From the NCBI GenBank assembly GCA_018714685.1, contig DVNC01000015.1:1-44837 (forward strand): a stretch of DNA of 44,837 bases, read 5' to 3'. Under the pieces are notes generated by a model. It ran no database searches and was not told the DNA's origin. It saw only the letters and a list, made by a program, of their open reading frames with translations. Position numbers and translations under genes: made by a program. Below are positions 32,834-41,272 of the stretch, piece by piece. Origin of the DNA: Scatocola faecipullorum. Its GTDB lineage: Bacteria; Pseudomonadota; Alphaproteobacteria; RF32; CAG-239. The stretch's first letter is position 1. Every line of letters starts with the position of its first letter.

Positions 32834-33195
32834 TCTACACTCTCTTTTTTTGCACCTTTAATCAATTTTAACTGCTCTTTTAATTCTTCCATCGGTATCT
32901 GAAATTGCTTTCCGTCCCGGCCGACCTGCATACCGGCGGCATCAACCTTGATTTCAACCGGTTTTCCGTCTTTGCTGCCGACGATTGACAAACCGTTCGG
33001 CCCGATTTTAACGTTAAACTTATTACCTTGGGAATCTTCTTTCACCAGATTAATGCCGTCACTTCCCATACTCACACCGGGCACATTCTCCCGAATTCCC
33101 TGAACAACCTTGTATATGCTCCAGGCTTTCCATATTCCCCAGCCTAACAAAGCCAGTACGGCAATCAACAGCACAAGTTTCACATTTTTTTTCAT
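32830..33195 (-). CDS. Small membrane-anchored protein inserted between gatC and gatA
   Basis: Protein of 121 aa with an N-terminal hydrophobic anchor (VKLVLLIAVLALLGWGIWKAW) and a soluble part with short repeated strand-like units: GSDGINLVKEDSQGNKFNVK, then GPNGLSIVGSKDGKPVEIKV, then AAGMQVGRDGKQFQIP. The repeats suggest a small beta structure. ATG 33195 is chosen because AAAGG lies seven bases upstream; an earlier GTG has no proper spacing. It overlaps gatA by 4 bp and follows gatC by 62 bp. No family recognised. Its coupling to gatA is odd because GatCAB is cytoplasmic. Confidence 0.78.
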   Translation of the reverse strand: MKKNVKLVLLIAVLALLGWGIWKAWSIYKVVQGIRENVPGVSMGSDGINLVKEDSQGNKFNVKIGPNGLSIVGSKDGKPVEIKVDAAGMQVGRDGKQFQIPMEELKEQLKLIKGAKKESVE

Positions 33196-33257
33196 CGGCA
33201 CACCTTTTCTAAAATCCCCGCATGGCCCGGCCTGAACCGCACAACAGAAAAAACCGC

Positions 33258-33545
33258 TTATTCCACCACCTTGGGAACGACAAAATATCCATATTCCGCC
33301 TGCGGAGCATTAGCCAGCACTGCCGCCGACTGATTGCCCTCGGTCACTTTGTCTTCGCGGCAGACAATATTGCTCTCGTTAACCGACACCAGCGGCTCGA
33401 CATCATCGGTATTAACTTCGTTTAACTGCTCAATCCAATTCAGAATTTTATTAAATTCCTGTTCGGTTGCTTCAATTTTATCGTCTTCAATCCGCAGGCG
33501 CGACAAAAACGCCACTTTTTTGACTGTTTCCTTATCTATTGCCAT
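33258..33545 (-). CDS. gatC: Asp-tRNA(Asn)/Glu-tRNA(Gln) amidotransferase subunit C
   Basis: Protein of 95 aa that wraps around GatA and GatB and stabilises the complex. VKKVAFLSRLRIEDDKIEAT and LNWIEQLNEVNTDDVEPLV are GatC signatures, and the C-terminal YGYFVVPKVVE fits the usual ending. The frame is open to 33599, but ATG 33545 has AAAAGGAAC upstream and the family N-terminus. It lies 16 bp after sppA on the same strand. Confidence 0.95.
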   Translation of the reverse strand: MAIDKETVKKVAFLSRLRIEDDKIEATEQEFNKILNWIEQLNEVNTDDVEPLVSVNESNIVCREDKVTEGNQSAAVLANAPQAEYGYFVVPKVVE

Positions 33546-33561
33546 TCTTTGTTCCTTTTCT

Positions 33562-35376
33562 TCACAAATCCAGCTTAAACGGAGGTAAAACCGTTTCATA
33601 TTGCAATCTTTTTAGCATATTAACCGATTCAATATCAAGTCCCATTTGATTTATAACTTTATTAACCGATATTTTCGGACCGCCGCCGACCAGCTCGGCA
33701 ATTTTTTCCTGCAGCGTTTTGGCTTTCGGATAATAGGCGATTCCGAAGCGGCTTTTGGGAGGAATACCGCCCAGTTGCTTGGCATACGCGACAGCCCGGT
33801 CTATTCCGCCGATTTCATCGGCCAAACCGTTTTCAACCGCCTGAATACCGGTCCATACCCTGCCCCGCGCCAGCTTGTCCATTTTCTCAGGCGAAATATT
33901 CCTTGCCGCGGCAACTTTTGCGGTAAAATCGCGATAAACATTGTCCAGCGACCGATTGAAAACCTCTTTTTCCCGCTCGCTGAATTTATGATTTGCCGAT
34001 AAAATGCCGGCATTGTCGCCAAACTTGACTTCGCCCCAGTTAATCTCAAGCTTATCCCACAGGCCGGCCAAAACCATCTTGCCTCCCAGCACACCGATAG
34101 AGCCCGTTACCGTCGATGCTTCCGCCAGAATTTTATCCCCCGGAAGCGCAATGAAATAACCGCCGGAAGCGGCATAATCTCCCATCGAAACCACAATCGG
34201 CAGCTTGCGTTTTTCTTTCAGACGGCTTAAGGCATTCCAAATTTCGGCGGAAGCCGTATAACTGCCGCCCGGACTGTTAATCCGCAGAAGCAGCGCTTTC
34301 ACATATTTGTTGTTGGCAATTTCGTCCAGCTGCTGAATCAGCGTTTCTGACCCGACAATGCTCTCCCCCTGCAACGGATTGCTCAGACTCTTTCCGCCGC
34401 TGATGGTTCCGTCAACCACCAGAAAGGCAATGGTCGGCAGTTTTTTGCCGCTTTCCTCCAAACTATAGGCATAATCATACACGTCTATCATTTCGCCTTT
34501 GGTCTCATCCAAAACCTTTTCCAGCAAATCCGGTTTAAAGGCCGTTTTGTCAATCAAGCCTTCTTTCAGTCCCTCATCCGCAGACAAAGGCGCCCGGTTG
34601 ACCAGCCGGCGGAAAATATTTTCATCAAGTTTTCGGTCGGCACAGACATCTGCGACAATCCGGTCATAAAGGCTCTGCCCAAGACGCTCCGTTTCTTCCC
34701 GGTATTGCGGCGTAAAGGCGCTGTTCAGAAAAGAAGCCGCAGCATTTTTATATTCATGCCGGGCATAAAATTCGGCCGTTATTCCCACTTTGTCCAGCAA
34801 ACCTTTCAAAAAGGGAACTTCAATGTTCAAACCGGTAATGCCGATTTCGGTATTCGGCTGCATCCATATCTCGTCAAAGGCCGATGCCAGATAATAATCG
34901 TCCGTACCGCCGCCGAAACTGCCCATGCCCGAAGAATAGAGATAAGCCTTTTTGCCGGTCGAACGAAACGCTTTCACCGCCTCTCTCAAATCCTGAATCT
35001 GCGCCAGCCCCAGACTGGTATTGCCGACATCGGCCACCAAAGCCTGAACCTTATTGTCCAAAGCCGCCACATTAACAGCCTTAATCAAATCATAAAAAGA
35101 AAGCGACGGCTCTTCGCTGAACTCCGCCAGCAAATCATCGCTGCGGCTTTCCGGATACGGGCGGTCCAAGTCAAGCGTAAGAACGGCCCGTGAAGGCACG
35201 GGATGCACCATCACAGACGGACTTCCCAGCATATTTGCCAAAACGACCAACAGTAAAATAAACAGCAATCCGAACAACGCAAACGAATAAGTAAGCGATT
35301 TTAGCAAAATGCGCGCAGCCGCCGCTTTGCTTTTCTTTATCTTTAGTTCCGGAAAAGGCTTGTTAAATTCCGTCAT
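33562..35376 (-). CDS. sppA: Signal peptide peptidase SppA, long form
   Basis: Membrane-bound serine protease of about 604 aa that degrades cleaved signal peptides. One N-terminal span (about residues 20-50) is followed by two tandem S49 domains. The catalytic Ser lies in VSMGDYAASGGYFIALPGDK of the second domain, and the general-base Lys is probably the one in HEYKNAAASFL of the first domain, as in E. coli 67K SppA. ATG 35376 has AGAGG five bases upstream; ATG 35391 is an alternative. It heads the group sppA-gatC-small protein-gatA-gatB. Confidence 0.95.
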   Translation of the reverse strand: MTEFNKPFPELKIKKSKAAAARILLKSLTYSFALFGLLFILLLVVLANMLGSPSVMVHPVPSRAVLTLDLDRPYPESRSDDLLAEFSEEPSLSFYDLIKAVNVAALDNKVQALVADVGNTSLGLAQIQDLREAVKAFRSTGKKAYLYSSGMGSFGGGTDDYYLASAFDEIWMQPNTEIGITGLNIEVPFLKGLLDKVGITAEFYARHEYKNAAASFLNSAFTPQYREETERLGQSLYDRIVADVCADRKLDENIFRRLVNRAPLSADEGLKEGLIDKTAFKPDLLEKVLDETKGEMIDVYDYAYSLEESGKKLPTIAFLVVDGTISGGKSLSNPLQGESIVGSETLIQQLDEIANNKYVKALLLRINSPGGSYTASAEIWNALSRLKEKRKLPIVVSMGDYAASGGYFIALPGDKILAEASTVTGSIGVLGGKMVLAGLWDKLEINWGEVKFGDNAGILSANHKFSEREKEVFNRSLDNVYRDFTAKVAAARNISPEKMDKLARGRVWTGIQAVENGLADEIGGIDRAVAYAKQLGGIPPKSRFGIAYYPKAKTLQEKIAELVGGGPKISVNKVINQMGLDIESVNMLKRLQYETVLPPFKLDL

Positions 35377-35478
35377 CTGAACCTCTTTCATTTGTCACCT
35401 GTGCTTAAGTATAGGCGGCTTACGGCATATCACAAGTTTTTCTTGTTTTTTCCACAATATAACAACGCATTATGCCAA

Positions 35479-35511
35479 ATAAAAGGCCGGATCGGTTACC
35501 CGCCCGGCCTT
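35479..35511 (-). terminator. Rho-independent terminator of fabI
   Basis: AAGGCCGG / CCGGCCTT arms (35483-35490 and 35504-35511) with a 13-nt loop. The minus strand continues TTATTTGG after the stem. Confidence 0.78.
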
Positions 35512-35529
35512 CGCAAAATCAAAAACGGC

Positions 35530-36360
35530 TTAGAATTCGGCCAAAACCTCACCGGATTCATGTGCATTTTTCAACGAAACCATGCCGACGACATGATATC
35601 CCGCATCAACATGCAGAACCTCACCGGTAATGGCCTCGCCCAAAGGAGACAGCAAAGCCAGAGCGGCACGGCCGACTTCTTCCTGAGTAACGTTGCGCTG
35701 CAGCGGGGCATTCAGTTCATTCCAACGCAGAATTTTGCGGAAATCGCCGATACCTGAAGCAGCCAGAGTCTTAATCGGGCCGGCGGAAACTGCATTAACG
35801 CGAACGCCCTGCTGTCCCATATCAACTGCGGCATAACGAACGGCGGCCTCCAAAGCTGCTTTGGCAACGCCCATAATGTTATAATTCGGCAGAGTTCTTT
35901 CGCCGCCCAGATAAGTCAGGGTAACGATGGAACCGTTTTCGCTCATGTAAGGCGAAGCGCAGCGGCAAGTCTCGAGCAAAGAATAGCAGGAAATATGCAT
36001 TGTGTTCAAAAAGTTCGGCAGCGTGGTATCGATTGTGCGGCCTTTCAGTTCGTTTTTGTCAGAAAAAGCAATGGCATGAACAACAAAATCGATTTTGCCC
36101 CATTTTTCGCCCAGTTCTTTAAAGCAGGCTTCAACGCTGGCAGAGTCGGTCACGTCGCATTGAATCAAAGTCGGTTCAAAACTCAGAGTCTCCGAAAGCG
36201 GTTTAACTCTTTTTTCCAAAGCTTCGTTCTGATAAGAAAATGCAATTTGTGCGCCTTGGGCGTCCAATGCCTGAGCAATGCCCCAGGCGATTGACTTATC
36301 GTTAGCCAGACCCATAATCAGGCCTTTTTTACCTGCCATAAGCGGTGCTGCTGTAGTCAT
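35530..36360 (-). CDS. fabI: Enoyl-[acyl-carrier-protein] reductase (NADH) FabI
   Basis: Short-chain dehydrogenase-type enzyme of 276 aa that carries out the last reduction in each cycle of fatty-acid elongation. GLANDKSIAWGIAQAL is the FabI-type nucleotide-binding start, and the catalytic Y-x6-K is Y160-NIMGVA-K167 (E. coli Y156/K163), with Y150 matching the second conserved Tyr. AAAGGAAAATATT lies before the ATG. It is a single-gene unit with its own terminator. Confidence 0.97.
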   Translation of the reverse strand: MTTAAPLMAGKKGLIMGLANDKSIAWGIAQALDAQGAQIAFSYQNEALEKRVKPLSETLSFEPTLIQCDVTDSASVEACFKELGEKWGKIDFVVHAIAFSDKNELKGRTIDTTLPNFLNTMHISCYSLLETCRCASPYMSENGSIVTLTYLGGERTLPNYNIMGVAKAALEAAVRYAAVDMGQQGVRVNAVSAGPIKTLAASGIGDFRKILRWNELNAPLQRNVTQEEVGRAALALLSPLGEAITGEVLHVDAGYHVVGMVSLKNAHESGEVLAEF

Positions 36361-36464
36361 AATATTTTCCTTTGCTTTATTAATAAAATTAATGTAGAAA
36401 TTTAATAGCTAGTTTATTAATAAATTCTGCGTCCTTTGTAAACAACTTTTTTTGCGAGACAGGT

Positions 36465-37376
36465 ATGTATTGGAAAACTCTTTTAAAAAACGGCCTTAAA
36501 AACAAATTCGGACAAATGTTTGCCACCTGCCGGGAATTTCTGTTTTTCCTTTCCAAACGAGCCAAAAACGACACTATTTTCCGGGTTGCCGCCTCGCTCA
36601 GCTACACCTCGCTGATTGCCATCGTTCCACTGTTTGCCATCGGCCTGGCTATTTTTTCGGCCTTTCCCGTTTTCAACAGCGTCAGAGGACAAATTGAAGA
36701 TTTTCTGCTCAAAAACTTTGTTCCCACCATCGAGCAGGAAGTCAGCCAGTATTTTTCCGAATTTCTGAACGCCACCGGACAGCTGACCACCATCGGCGTC
36801 GTCGGGCTGGCCATCACCGCCATTTTAATGCTCTCAACCATTGAAAACAGCCTGAACTTCATTTTCAAAGTCACCCGTCCGCGGCGATTCACCACCAAAG
36901 TAACACTGTACTGGACTGTCATCACTCTCGGTCCGCTGCTGCTCGGCGCCGTTTTTTCCCTCCGCGGCTACCTGTTCACCCTGCAGCAGATGATGCCTGA
37001 AGACATGGCCGGCAAAGGCATTATGCTCGGCAATCTCCTGCCTGCCGCCATCAACCTTTTTCTGCTGCTTCTGGTTTATGTGCTGGTTCCCAACAAAAAA
37101 GTTCATATCAAAAACGCCTTTTTCGGTGCTCTGGTCGCAATTATTCTGTTCTGGCTGCTCCGTAAAGGCTTCACCAGTGCCATAACCATGACCGCCACTT
37201 ACAAAACCCTCTACGGCGCCCTGGCCACCCTGCCCATCTTTCTGATTTGGATGTACCTGGCCTGGGCCGTTGTCATTTTCGGCGCCGTTTTCACCGCCGC
37301 ACTCGAGGAATATCAACAGCTTGACGAACGCCAGCTGAAAAAAGTTCTCGTCGCCGGCAAGCCCGAAAAAAGATAA
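36465..37376 (+). CDS. YihY/BrkB-family inner-membrane protein
   Basis: Integral membrane protein of 303 aa with about six spans. RVAASLSYTSLIAIVPLFAI is the family hallmark (AASLAYYTLLSLVPLL in relatives), and LPIFLIWMYLAWAVVIFGAV is the conserved last span. The family was once labelled ribonuclease BN, which is an obsolete assignment; its function is unsettled, with lipid or polysaccharide handling suggested. GAGACAGGT precedes the ATG. The C-terminus is a short charged tail. The gene lies upstream of recA but a promoter-like sequence separates them. Confidence 0.92.
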   Translation: MYWKTLLKNGLKNKFGQMFATCREFLFFLSKRAKNDTIFRVAASLSYTSLIAIVPLFAIGLAIFSAFPVFNSVRGQIEDFLLKNFVPTIEQEVSQYFSEFLNATGQLTTIGVVGLAITAILMLSTIENSLNFIFKVTRPRRFTTKVTLYWTVITLGPLLLGAVFSLRGYLFTLQQMMPEDMAGKGIMLGNLLPAAINLFLLLLVYVLVPNKKVHIKNAFFGALVAIILFWLLRKGFTSAITMTATYKTLYGALATLPIFLIWMYLAWAVVIFGAVFTAALEEYQQLDERQLKKVLVAGKPEKR

Positions 37377-37398
37377 GAATTTTTTTTGAAAATTCCTC

Positions 37399-37427
37399 TT
37401 GCAAAAAGAACAAAAGTAGTACATTAT
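37399..37427 (+). promoter_or_regulatory. Candidate recA promoter with LexA-like direct repeat
   Basis: TTGCAA (37399-37404), a 17-bp spacer and CATTAT (37422-37427) form a sigma-70-like promoter. Inside the spacer lies GAAC-N7-GTAC (37408-37422), one mismatch from GAAC-N7-GAAC, the complement of the alphaproteobacterial LexA box GTTC-N7-GTTC. The position would let LexA block the promoter. Confidence 0.4.
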
Positions 37428-37531
37428 GATTTTCATCGGGATAACTGTCATCGGCAAATTGTAATTTTTACAAATAAGGCGGATAACAGTAATATCATTA
37501 ATTTGTTCAACCATACAGAAAGAAAGACGAC

Positions 37532-38560
37532 ATGGAAAAAGATAAAGCACTTGACGCCGCGCTGAGCCAGATTGAACGCGCTTTCGGCAAAGGCTCGATT
37601 ATGCGCCTCGGCCAAAACAGCCATATTGACATTGAAGCCATCTCCACCGGTTCGCTCGGCATCGACATCGCGCTCGGCATCGGCGGAATGCCCAAAGGCC
37701 GCATTATCGAAATCTACGGCCCGGAAAGCTCCGGCAAAACGACGCTGGCTTTGAGCGTCATCGCTCAGGCTCAGAAAAAAGGCGGCACCTGTGCCTTTAT
37801 TGACGCCGAACATGCGCTTGACCCCGGCTATGCCAAAAAAATCGGCGTAGATATTGAAAATCTGCTGATTTCCCAGCCGGATGCCGGTGAACAGGCTCTT
37901 GAAATTGCCGACACGCTGGTCCGTTCCGGCGCCATTGACGTTCTGGTTGTCGACTCTGTGGCTGCCTTGGTGCCGAAAGCCGAACTGGAAGGCGAAATGG
38001 GTGATTCGCACATGGGGCTGCAGGCCCGTTTGATGAGCCAGGCACTGCGTAAACTGACCTCCACCGTCTCCCGTTCCAACACGCTGATCATCTTCATCAA
38101 CCAAATCCGCATGAAAATCGGCGTCATGTTTGGCAATCCGGAAACCACCACCGGCGGTAACGCCCTCAAATTCTACGCCTCCGTCCGCATTGACATTCGC
38201 CGCGTCGGCTCCATTAAAGACAAAGACGATGTCATCGGCAGTCAAACCCGCGTCAAAATCGTCAAAAACAAAGTTGCTCCCCCGTTTAAGGTTGTTGATT
38301 TCGACATCATGTACGGCGAAGGCATTTCCAAAACCGGCGAACTGATTGATCTCGGCATCAAAGCCGGACTGGTTGAAAAAGCCGGCGCCTGGTTCTCCTA
38401 CAAAGGCGAAAAACTCGGCCAGGGACGCGAAAACGCCAAATTGTTCCTGCGCGACCATCCTGAAATTGCCGACGAAATCGAGAACAAAATCCGTGCTGAT
38501 GCCGGACATTTGACGACCGAAATGATTGGCGATGACGAGCCCGCGGAGGAAGAAGCCTAA
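37532..38560 (+). CDS. recA: Recombinase RecA
   Basis: ATP-dependent strand-exchange protein of 342 aa. AFGKGSIMRLGQ, Walker A GPESSGKTT (about 66-74), the Walker B region DVLVVDSVAALVPKAELEG, loop L2 residues around GNPETTTGGNALKFYASVR and ALDPGYAKKIGV are all present. The C-terminus is short and acidic (DDEPAEEEA), as usual. GAAAGAAAGACGAC precedes the ATG. RecA also triggers LexA self-cleavage, and a possible LexA site lies in its own promoter. A strong terminator follows. Confidence 0.99.
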   Translation: MEKDKALDAALSQIERAFGKGSIMRLGQNSHIDIEAISTGSLGIDIALGIGGMPKGRIIEIYGPESSGKTTLALSVIAQAQKKGGTCAFIDAEHALDPGYAKKIGVDIENLLISQPDAGEQALEIADTLVRSGAIDVLVVDSVAALVPKAELEGEMGDSHMGLQARLMSQALRKLTSTVSRSNTLIIFINQIRMKIGVMFGNPETTTGGNALKFYASVRIDIRRVGSIKDKDDVIGSQTRVKIVKNKVAPPFKVVDFDIMYGEGISKTGELIDLGIKAGLVEKAGAWFSYKGEKLGQGRENAKLFLRDHPEIADEIENKIRADAGHLTTEMIGDDEPAEEEA

Positions 38561-38580
38561 GCTAAACCGTCGCAATATAT

Positions 38581-38616
38581 AAAAAAAGAGGTATCTTTTT
38601 TGATACCTCTTTTTTT
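38581..38616 (+). terminator. Rho-independent terminator of recA
   Basis: AGAGGTATC / GATACCTCT perfect arms (38587-38595 and 38602-38610), extended by A-run/T-run pairing, followed by Ts. Because of the A-run on the left it can also work for the convergent TM2 gene. Confidence 0.93.
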
Positions 38617-38636
38617 GCACCAAGATCAGCCTGTCT

Positions 38637-39152
38637 TTAAGGAACCAGCATAAAAGCAGGACGCCCCTGCGGCGGCAGCTGGGTAAAAGCGGCCGGAGGA
38701 TTGGACGGCTGTGGTTCCGGATTGCCGTACATTCCCAGAAAAGAGAGAAAATAAAGAACAATATAAAAAGCAACCGCGGCAATCCGCAGAATTTTAACCA
38801 AACTCACATCTTCCCTGAACGGAACGTCTGCCGCATCTTTGTTAATCAGACAAATCTCCGCAATTGCCCAAACCTGCACAAAAACCAGCGGAATAAAACA
38901 CAAAAAACCCGAAAACAGCGTAATCAAAAGCTGAATTGTGGCTTTTCGCGTATAGCCCGCATAATAATTGTGCACTCCGAACAACCCCAGCAGCCATCCC
39001 AAAACCACATAAGCCACACCGCTTTTGGCGCCGCCTTTATAATCGACATGGCGGCTGATAATTGCCTGTTTGAGGCTGACATATTCCTCTTCGTTCAAAA
39101 TATTGCGATCCCTCAGTTTGGCCAGCTTTTCCAAATTATCTATATCATCCAT
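38637..39152 (-). CDS. TM2-domain membrane protein with SHOCT-like N-terminus
   Basis: Protein of 171 aa. Residues 1-30 (LEKLAKLRDRNILNEEEYVS) resemble the short SHOCT oligomerisation motif. A TM2 domain follows: GWLLGLFGVHNYYAGYTRK with two paired hydrophobic segments (about 52-72 and 78-105). A third span lies near 130-150, and the tail is Pro-rich (PEPQPSNPPAAF). ATG 39152 is chosen because AGGAG lies eight bases upstream; the earlier GTG (39161) overlaps the ribosome-binding site. Function unknown. Confidence 0.85.
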   Translation of the reverse strand: MDDIDNLEKLAKLRDRNILNEEEYVSLKQAIISRHVDYKGGAKSGVAYVVLGWLLGLFGVHNYYAGYTRKATIQLLITLFSGFLCFIPLVFVQVWAIAEICLINKDAADVPFREDVSLVKILRIAAVAFYIVLYFLSFLGMYGNPEPQPSNPPAAFTQLPPQGRPAFMLVP

Positions 39153-39216
39153 GACTCTCACTCCTAAAAAAACATTGCTGACAGGGATATAATCACGATT
39201 AGCCGGAATCCAACCT

Positions 39217-39254
39217 AAAAAAAAGAACTCCCCGGCCTCTCGGCCGAAGAGTTC
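39217..39254 (-). terminator. Rho-independent terminator after the 148-aa orphan
   Basis: GAACTC...GGCC / GGCC...GAGTTC (39225-39254), followed on the minus strand by eight Ts. Confidence 0.88.
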
Positions 39255-39270
39255 TCCGCTGAATAAAGCT

Positions 39271-39717
39271 TTATACAGAAAGAATACTGCGTTTGACCAT
39301 TATTCCGCTGCTGTTTTTTTGCAGCTCATGCTTTTCAAACATATTCTGCATTCTGGTCACTCTGTCGTCTATGCTTTCCAGTCTGACGACAAATATCTTC
39401 GCTTTAACCGGTGTACGCGGATCGCGAAAACTTACCAAAACGCGTTCTCCGTTAATCTCAAACAAACCGAAGAACGAATAAGCGGCAATCGGAGAAAAGC
39501 TGAGCTTCTTATCTTCATAAGAATTGACAAAAACAACCGCTTTAGTCTTAAAATACCCGTGGAAAATAACCTCATAGGTATCTGCTTCATACGAAGTTCC
39601 TGCCAAAATGTTCGGCAAACTCTGCTGAATGTCTTCCAAGCTCAAATTCTCTTTCTGCGGCAAATTTGCAATTCCGTCAAAAGCCGCCTTTACTTCTGTA
39701 ACAATATACTTCTTCAT
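39271..39717 (-). CDS. Uncharacterised 148-aa protein
   Basis: Soluble protein with no signal peptide or membrane span. It begins MKKYIVTEVKAAFDGIANLP, has a strand-rich middle (YEVIFHGYFKTKAVVFVNSY) and a helical, charged C-terminus (RVTRMQNMFEKHELQK). No family recognised. The start codon follows an AT-rich leader with no good Shine-Dalgarno, and the 12-bp AT-rich motif (copy 4) lies 10 bp upstream of it, as with the orphan gene at 11366-12019. It has its own terminator. Confidence 0.72.
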   Translation of the reverse strand: MKKYIVTEVKAAFDGIANLPQKENLSLEDIQQSLPNILAGTSYEADTYEVIFHGYFKTKAVVFVNSYEDKKLSFSPIAAYSFFGLFEINGERVLVSFRDPRTPVKAKIFVVRLESIDDRVTRMQNMFEKHELQKNSSGIMVKRSILSV

Positions 39718-39727
39718 CTCGATAAAA

Positions 39728-39739
39728 ATTTAAAGTGAA
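39728..39739. promoter_or_regulatory. AT-rich motif ATTTAAAGTGAA, copy 4
   Basis: Ten bases upstream of the 148-aa orphan start. It differs by one base from the other three copies. Confidence 0.3.
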
Positions 39740-39799
39740 ACAATAATTCATTTATGTTTTCAGCTAATATCACATTTTGTCTAAAAAACAAGAATTATT

Positions 39800-41242
39800 T
39801 TACTTGCGCCAGAAATTTTTTGTAAAAACGACCAAAATTGTCACGACTTCCAAGCGCCCGAGCAGCATGGCAAACGCCAGCACATACTTTGCCGCGTCGG
39901 GCAAACTGCTGAAATTTCCGGCCGGGCCGACAATCGGGCCGACTCCGGGGCCCGAGTTGGTAATACAGGCAATAACCGCGCTGAATGCGGTTTCAAAAGA
40001 CAGCCCGCTTAAAGCCACCAAAACGCTCAAAGCGGCAATGCTCAGCATATATCCGGCAAAAAACACAAAAACCGATGAAACGACCGCATTGCTGACGGTT
40101 AAAGAACCGACTTTTATCGGCAAAACGCGGTTGGGATCCGTGGCAATTGTCAAAGATTTGCGAAGAAAGGCCAAAATCACCTGCCAGCGAAAAATCTTTA
40201 TAGAACCGGAGGTCGATCCCGTACAACCGCCCGTCAGAGCAAAAATGATAAACAATGTTCCGGCAAAAGCGCCCCACTGCATATAGTCGGTTGAGGCAAA
40301 ACCGGTTGTCGTCACAATTGAAATAATGTTAAACGATGAATAGCGCAGCGCCTCCCAAAAGCCGTAAACCCCTTCAAACACCAGCCAGCAGGACGTAAAC
40401 AGAATATAAACCGCCAACACCTTCAAAAAAGTGATAACCTGCTGCGTCCGAAAAGAATGCAAATCCTGATTTTGCACCAGCATAATATAAAAGGTCATCG
40501 GCAAAGCGCCTAAAACCATAAACAGCGACAAAACGACCTCAACGCTGACGCTGTCATAAAAACCGACGGAGGCATTCTTTATTCCCAGGCCGCAGGTCGC
40601 AATCGCCGACATGGCATGATTCGCCGCATCAAACCAAGACATCCCTACCCCATACAGCGAAACCGTGCAGGCCGCGGTCAGCAAAATATAAACCAGCATA
40701 ATACGCTTGGCGATATAATTGAACTTCGGCATAAACTTGTCATCAATATCCGAATTTTCCCGCTGAAAGATCTGCATTCCCCCGATTCCCAAAAACGGCA
40801 GCATGGCCACGGCAAACATAACGATTCCCAAACCGCCGAGACTGCTGAGAATTGACCGCCACAGCAATATTGCCTTCGGCATAATCTCGACATCTGGCAG
40901 AATGGTTGCTCCGGTCGTGCTCAACCCCGACATCGTTTCAAACAAAGCATCGGCAAAATGAGGAATGGAACCATAAAGCAAAAAAGGGAGCGTTCCCAGC
41001 AAAGTCAGGCTCACCCAGCCGCAGACCGTAATCAAATACCCCTGCTGCAGCGTAATTTTCTTAATATTCATCCGGTTGGCCAGAAACAACGACAAACCGA
41101 TAAACAGGCAAATAATCGATGAACTCAGAAAATGCGACCAGCCGGCTCTGGTCCAATACATATCCAAGAATGCCGGAATCAGCATCGCCAACCCCAGCAC
41201 GCTTATCAGATATCCGTTAATCATTAAAACCGGCTGCCACAT
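39800..41242 (-). CDS. trkH: TrkH-type potassium uptake channel subunit
   Basis: Membrane protein of 480 aa from the SKT superfamily, with four M1-P-M2 repeats. The pore-loop glycine segments are visible: MSGLSTTGATILPDVE, AIATCGLGIKNASVGF, SIVTTTGFASTDYMQW and CITNSGPGVGPIVGPAG. GGCTGSTSGSIKIFRWQV is a strong TrkH signature. TrkH needs a TrkA-type nucleotide-binding partner, which is not in this window. AAAGGAAATG lies upstream of the ATG. It follows the SNase-like gene by 30 bp and may be in the metG transcript. Confidence 0.95.
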   Translation of the reverse strand: MWQPVLMINGYLISVLGLAMLIPAFLDMYWTRAGWSHFLSSSIICLFIGLSLFLANRMNIKKITLQQGYLITVCGWVSLTLLGTLPFLLYGSIPHFADALFETMSGLSTTGATILPDVEIMPKAILLWRSILSSLGGLGIVMFAVAMLPFLGIGGMQIFQRENSDIDDKFMPKFNYIAKRIMLVYILLTAACTVSLYGVGMSWFDAANHAMSAIATCGLGIKNASVGFYDSVSVEVVLSLFMVLGALPMTFYIMLVQNQDLHSFRTQQVITFLKVLAVYILFTSCWLVFEGVYGFWEALRYSSFNIISIVTTTGFASTDYMQWGAFAGTLFIIFALTGGCTGSTSGSIKIFRWQVILAFLRKSLTIATDPNRVLPIKVGSLTVSNAVVSSVFVFFAGYMLSIAALSVLVALSGLSFETAFSAVIACITNSGPGVGPIVGPAGNFSSLPDAAKYVLAFAMLLGRLEVVTILVVFTKNFWRK

Positions 41243-41272
41243 CAGAGCATTTCCTTTTAATCAAAACGGTCT

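Noticed and set aside
37448..38782. 444-aa minus-strand ORF antisense to recA
   Set aside because: It is the reverse-frame shadow of recA (Gly/Phe/Ala/Asp-rich pattern); recA itself is unambiguous.
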